Positions 6,252-9,085 of a DNA stretch of 9,085 nt are shown piece by piece (position 1 is the first letter of the stretch; every line of letters begins with the position of its first letter). A model generated the notes under the pieces. The model saw only the letters and a list, made by a program, of their open reading frames with translations, ran no database searches and was not told the DNA's origin. This DNA is from DATARH01 sp035604035 (GTDB lineage: Bacteria > Pseudomonadota > Alphaproteobacteria > ATCC43930 > CGMCC-115725): contig DATNJF010000275.1 in the NCBI GenBank assembly GCA_035604035.1, positions 1-9,085 of the forward strand, written 5' to 3'. The translations under genes were made by a program, and so were the position numbers.

Positions 6252-6277
6252 GTTAGGCGCGACGGATCGCGCCTAAC
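6252..6277. terminator. 11-bp hairpin overlapping the livF stop, between convergent genes
   Basis: A perfect 11-bp stem GTTAGGCGCGA (6252-6262) / TCGCGCCTAAC (6267-6277) with a 4-nt loop CGGA. It includes the livF stop codon (6273-6275) and is followed directly by the palindrome at 6227-6249. No T-run follows on either strand. The convergent setting suggests a bidirectional transcription end or mRNA 3'-end stabiliser, but this is inferred. Confidence 0.4.
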
Positions 6278-6998
6278 TCACCTTCATCTCGCCGAGATAG
6301 GCCTCGCGGATCATCGGGTTCTGGCGTAATTCGGCGGCGGGTCCGCTGAGCACCACTTGGCCGGTCTGCAGCACATAGGCGCGGTGGGCGATCTGGAGCG
6401 CCATGTTGGCGTTCTGCTCGACCATAAAGATCGTCGTGCCCTGTTTGTTGATCGTCTGGATGATGTCGAACACCTGCTCGACAAAAGCCGGCGACAGGCC
6501 CATCGACGGCTCATCCATGCAGAGGAGCTTGGGCCGCGCCATCAAGGCCCGGCCGATCGCGACCATCTGCTGCTCGCCGCCCGACAAGGTGCCGGCGAGC
6601 TGTTTCAGCCGCTCCTTGACGCGCGGGAATAGCGTGAACACGCGCGCCAGATCCTCGTCGAAATCGGGGCCGCGGGCGCGGGTATAGGCGCCCATTTCGA
6701 GATTTTCGTAGACCGTCATGCGCGGGAAGAGGCGCCGCGCCTCGAGCACCGGGGCTATGCCGCGCCGCACCCGCTCGGCGACGCTGACCCCGGCGAGCGA
6801 GCTGTTTTCGAACAGGATCTCGCCGCGCGCCGGCACGACGACGCCCATGATCGCCTTCATCGTCGTCGATTTGCCGGAAGCATTGCCGCCCAGCAGGCAG
6901 ACGATCTCGCCGGAATCGATGCGGTAATCGACCGATTTCAGCACATGCAGGTCGCCGTAATAGGTATCGACCGCGCGAAAGGTAAGGAGCTCAGGCAA
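6273..6998 (-). CDS. livF: Branched-chain amino acid ABC transporter, ATP-binding protein LivF
   Basis: The 241-residue ABC ATPase pairs with a LivG-type subunit to power import of leucine, isoleucine, valine or related compounds. Motifs are the P-loop GGNASGKST (37-45), Q-loop region IAPVLEARRLFPRMTVYENL (81-100), ABC signature LSGGEQQM (138-145) and Walker B KLLCMDEPSMGL (157-168) with catalytic E163. The switch histidine is replaced by Gln in MVEQN, as is usual in LivF. The start is TTG at 6996-6998, with GGAG (7007-7010) 8 nt upstream. An in-frame stop lies just above it, so no earlier start exists. It overlaps the end of the upstream gene by 8 nt, implying translational coupling. It is the last gene of the liv operon. 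Substrate specificity is uncertain, since Liv-type systems also carry amides, urea and aromatic acids. Confidence 0.93.
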   Translation of the reverse strand: MPELLTFRAVDTYYGDLHVLKSVDYRIDSGEIVCLLGGNASGKSTTMKAIMGVVVPARGEILFENSSLAGVSVAERVRRGIAPVLEARRLFPRMTVYENLEMGAYTRARGPDFDEDLARVFTLFPRVKERLKQLAGTLSGGEQQMVAIGRALMARPKLLCMDEPSMGLSPAFVEQVFDIIQTINKQGTTIFMVEQNANMALQIAHRAYVLQTGQVVLSGPAAELRQNPMIREAYLGEMKVS

Positions 6999-8997
6999 TC
7001 GCCGCGCTCCGGCCTAGATAGGCGCGCATCACCTCTTCGTCGCGGCGCACCGCGTCGGGCGTGCCCTCGGCGATCTTCTCGCCGTGGTCGAGCACGACGA
7101 CCTTGTCGGCGAGGCGGACGACGACATCGAGCTTGTGCTCGATCAGGACGATCGCCAGCCCGAGTTGATTGAGGCCCTTGATCTGGCTGGCGAGCTCCTG
7201 CGTTTCGGCCGGATTCATCCCCGCGGTCGGCTCGTCGAGCAGCAGCAGTTTCGGGCTGGAGGCGAGCGCGCGCGCGATCTCGACGCGGCGGCGATTGGCG
7301 TAGCTGAGGCTCGAGACGACATGGTCGGCGCGAGGAATGAGCCGGTTGCCGAAAATCGCGAGAATTTCGCGGCAATGCTCGCGCGCCTCCTCTTCCTCCC
7401 GCTGCGAGCCGGGTAGTCGCAGCAAGGCGCCGACCGCGCCGGTCGAGAGCCGCGCATGACGGCCGATCATCACGTTTTCGAGCACGGTCAGGCCGGGGAA
7501 CAGGCGGAGGTTCTGGAAGGTGCGCGCCATGCCGCGGTCAAGGACCCGATGGGGCGGCAACCGCGCGATCGACTCGCCGGCGAAGCGGACCTCGCCGGAC
7601 TCGGGTGTCACCAGGCCGGTGATGGCGTTGAACAAGGTCGATTTGCCCGAGCCGTTGGGTCCGATCACCGCGACCACCGAATGCGACGGCACGGTCAATT
7701 CGACCGAGCGCAGCGCAACGAGCCCACCGAACCGCACGGTCATGTCGGTGACCGCGAGCAACGGGCCTTCGGCCTCGCGGTCGAGGGCGCCCAGGCCCGT
7801 CAGCCGGTCGAAATTGTGCGAACTCCCGCCGCTCCCGACATGGGCGGTCTGCTCGGTCATGCTCAGAGCCTGCACGGGCCGCGTCGCTGGAATGAGGCCC
7901 TGGCGCCGATAGAGCATCATCGTCACCAGGATGACGCCGAAGATCATTTCGATCGACGACGACAGCTCGACCTGCTGCAGCCAGCCGACATGAATGAGCC
8001 GGCCGAGCCAGTGCAGCCATTGCGAGAGGTCCTCGAGGAACCACGATTGCAGGATTTGGAGGATCATCGCCCCAAGCACCACGCCCCACACGCTGCCGAT
8101 GCCGCCGAAGACGATCATCACCAAGATCATCACCGACACCGGGAACATGAACATCTCGGGGGTCGCGGTCTGCAATTTGGCGACGAAGTAAGTGCCGGTG
8201 GCGCCGGCGAACGCCGCACCGATGGCGAACGCCAGGAGCTTGAACTTAACCCGGTTGATGCCCATCGCCGCGGCGGCGATCTCGTCCTCGCGGATCGCCA
8301 TCCAGGCCCGCCCGATACGCGAGGATTTGAGGCGCGTGCTGGTAAAGATCAGCAATGCGACCAGCGCCACCCCGACATAGTAATAGGGGGTGGCGTCGAT
8401 ACCGAAGCTCCAGCCGAATAGCTGCGGCGCGGCGACCCCGTTCAGCCCCATCGCGCCATTGGTGACGCTCGGCGTGTTGCGCGCGACGATCGGCACGATC
8501 TCGCCAAAGCCGAGGGTCACGATCGCCAGATAATCGCCCTTGAGCCGCAGGGTCGGCGCACCAAACAACACGCCGAAGAAAGCGGCCACCGCCGCCGAAA
8601 TCGGCAGCATCAGCCAGAACGACACGGTGAAATGGACGACGTCGCCGGTATGGGCAACGAGACCGAGCCACTGGAACGGCTCCCAAAAACCGCTCCAGGC
8701 CGGCTCGATCTGGTACGAGGCGAAGGCGCCGTACGTGTAAGCGCCAATCGCGAAGAACGCGGCGTAGCCGAGGTCCAACAACCCGGCGAAGCCGACGACG
8801 ATATTGAGGCCGAGCGCCAGCGCGGCGAAGGCGAGCGCGTTCGCCGCCGAGTCGATGTTGGCGTCGTTGCGGCTGATGACCGGAAACAGCAGCGCCCCGA
8901 TCGTCACCAGCGCGACGCCGATGCGCGGGCGTAGTCGCGGCGCTATCCGTGCCACCGGCGAGGCAGCGCGCAACCAGGCGCAAGACGCGCCGAGCAT
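6991..8997 (-). CDS. LivM-LivG fusion: branched-chain amino acid ABC permease/ATP-binding protein
   Basis: One 668-codon frame encodes two normally separate subunits. Residues about 25-368 are a LivM-type permease with multiple membrane helices, including LNIVVGFAGLLDLGYAAFFA (64-83), the signature GDYLAIVTLGFGEI (154-167), the cytoplasmic coupling segment RIGRAWMAIREDEIAAAAMG (227-246) and FGGIGSVWG (297-305). A hydrophilic linker (about 369-411) leads to a LivG ATPase: Walker A GPNGSGKST (446-454), Walker B LLLLDEPTAGMNP (584-596), and the switch His in IEHKLD (H621). The ABC signature is LSYANRRR (564-571) instead of LSGGQ or LSYGQ. ATG 7858-7860 (residue 380, MTEQ) could allow separate internal translation of the LivG part. 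The N-terminal start is unsure: the frame is open to the right edge, ATG 8997 lacks a clear RBS, and GTG 8955 is another option. LivH would be expected upstream, outside the window. Confidence 0.9.
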   Translation of the reverse strand: MLGASCAWLRAASPVARIAPRLRPRIGVALVTIGALLFPVISRNDANIDSAANALAFAALALGLNIVVGFAGLLDLGYAAFFAIGAYTYGAFASYQIEPAWSGFWEPFQWLGLVAHTGDVVHFTVSFWLMLPISAAVAAFFGVLFGAPTLRLKGDYLAIVTLGFGEIVPIVARNTPSVTNGAMGLNGVAAPQLFGWSFGIDATPYYYVGVALVALLIFTSTRLKSSRIGRAWMAIREDEIAAAAMGINRVKFKLLAFAIGAAFAGATGTYFVAKLQTATPEMFMFPVSVMILVMIVFGGIGSVWGVVLGAMILQILQSWFLEDLSQWLHWLGRLIHVGWLQQVELSSSIEMIFGVILVTMMLYRRQGLIPATRPVQALSMTEQTAHVGSGGSSHNFDRLTGLGALDREAEGPLLAVTDMTVRFGGLVALRSVELTVPSHSVVAVIGPNGSGKSTLFNAITGLVTPESGEVRFAGESIARLPPHRVLDRGMARTFQNLRLFPGLTVLENVMIGRHARLSTGAVGALLRLPGSQREEEEAREHCREILAIFGNRLIPRADHVVSSLSYANRRRVEIARALASSPKLLLLDEPTAGMNPAETQELASQIKGLNQLGLAIVLIEHKLDVVVRLADKVVVLDHGEKIAEGTPDAVRRDEEVMRAYLGRSAAIA

Positions 8998-9085
8998 ACC
9001 GCGGGAGTGGCCAGGCCGTCGGCGCGCACCAGCATGACGCGGTCGCGCGCAGGCAGCGCGTGGAGTTAGCGGCGGGCGCGGTCGC

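Noticed and set aside
7456..8421. A 321-codon plus-strand open frame opposite the Liv genes
   Set aside because: The His/Arg/Asp/Gln-rich product is a mirror of the membrane and ATPase coding sequence; the minus strand has conserved motifs throughout.
9066..9085. Possible end of an upstream livH gene (minus strand, stop TAA at 9066-9068)
   Set aside because: Only six codons (ending RARR) are in the window, too few to identify anything; the expected operon order is the only support.

Overview
The window reads as chromosomal DNA of a high-GC alphaproteobacterium. The evidence is an alphaproteobacterial-type ornithine decarboxylase behind a long structured leader, a sigma-32 (RpoH) gene directly after an RluA-family pseudouridine synthase, GC-rich third codon positions, and dispersed CCGGGCT-type palindromes of a kind common in alphaproteobacterial intergenic DNA. 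Genus cannot be told from the sequence alone. No transposase, integrase, CRISPR array, tRNA or rRNA was recognised.

Layout. (1) Minus strand, 1-989: a PLP-dependent ornithine/lysine decarboxylase whose C-terminal end lies beyond the left edge. (2) 990-1442: a 453-nt stretch without a conventional gene. On the minus strand it looks like the regulated leader of the decarboxylase: a weak promoter candidate, several stem-loops, a 36-codon arginine-rich small ORF (1151-1261) with a near-perfect Shine-Dalgarno, a possible attenuator (U-tract at 1102-1106) and a 10-bp helix before the decarboxylase RBS. It fits the position and style of the speF leader known upstream of alphaproteobacterial ornithine decarboxylases. 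(3) 1443-1736, minus: a small single-pass membrane protein, divergent from (4) 1758-2720, plus: an RluD-type 23S rRNA pseudouridine synthase, followed by (5) 2815-3696, plus: rpoH. (6) 3863-6169, plus: a Cu(I)-type P1B ATPase with N-terminal YHS and CPMHP...CPICGM metal-binding modules in place of the usual HMA domain. (7) Minus strand, 6273-8997: the distal end of a branched-chain amino acid (Liv) ABC transporter operon, with a LivM permease fused in frame to a LivG ATPase, overlapping livF by 8 nt.

Functionally the window mixes housekeeping (rRNA modification, heat-shock sigma factor), polyamine synthesis, copper export and amino-acid uptake. The decarboxylase leader is the most interesting part: the small ORF, hairpins and U-tract suggest that translation of an Arg-rich peptide may control polyamine synthesis. 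The copper ATPase is flanked on both sides by related palindromic elements in opposite orientation, and the LivM-LivG fusion has an unusual ABC signature motif.
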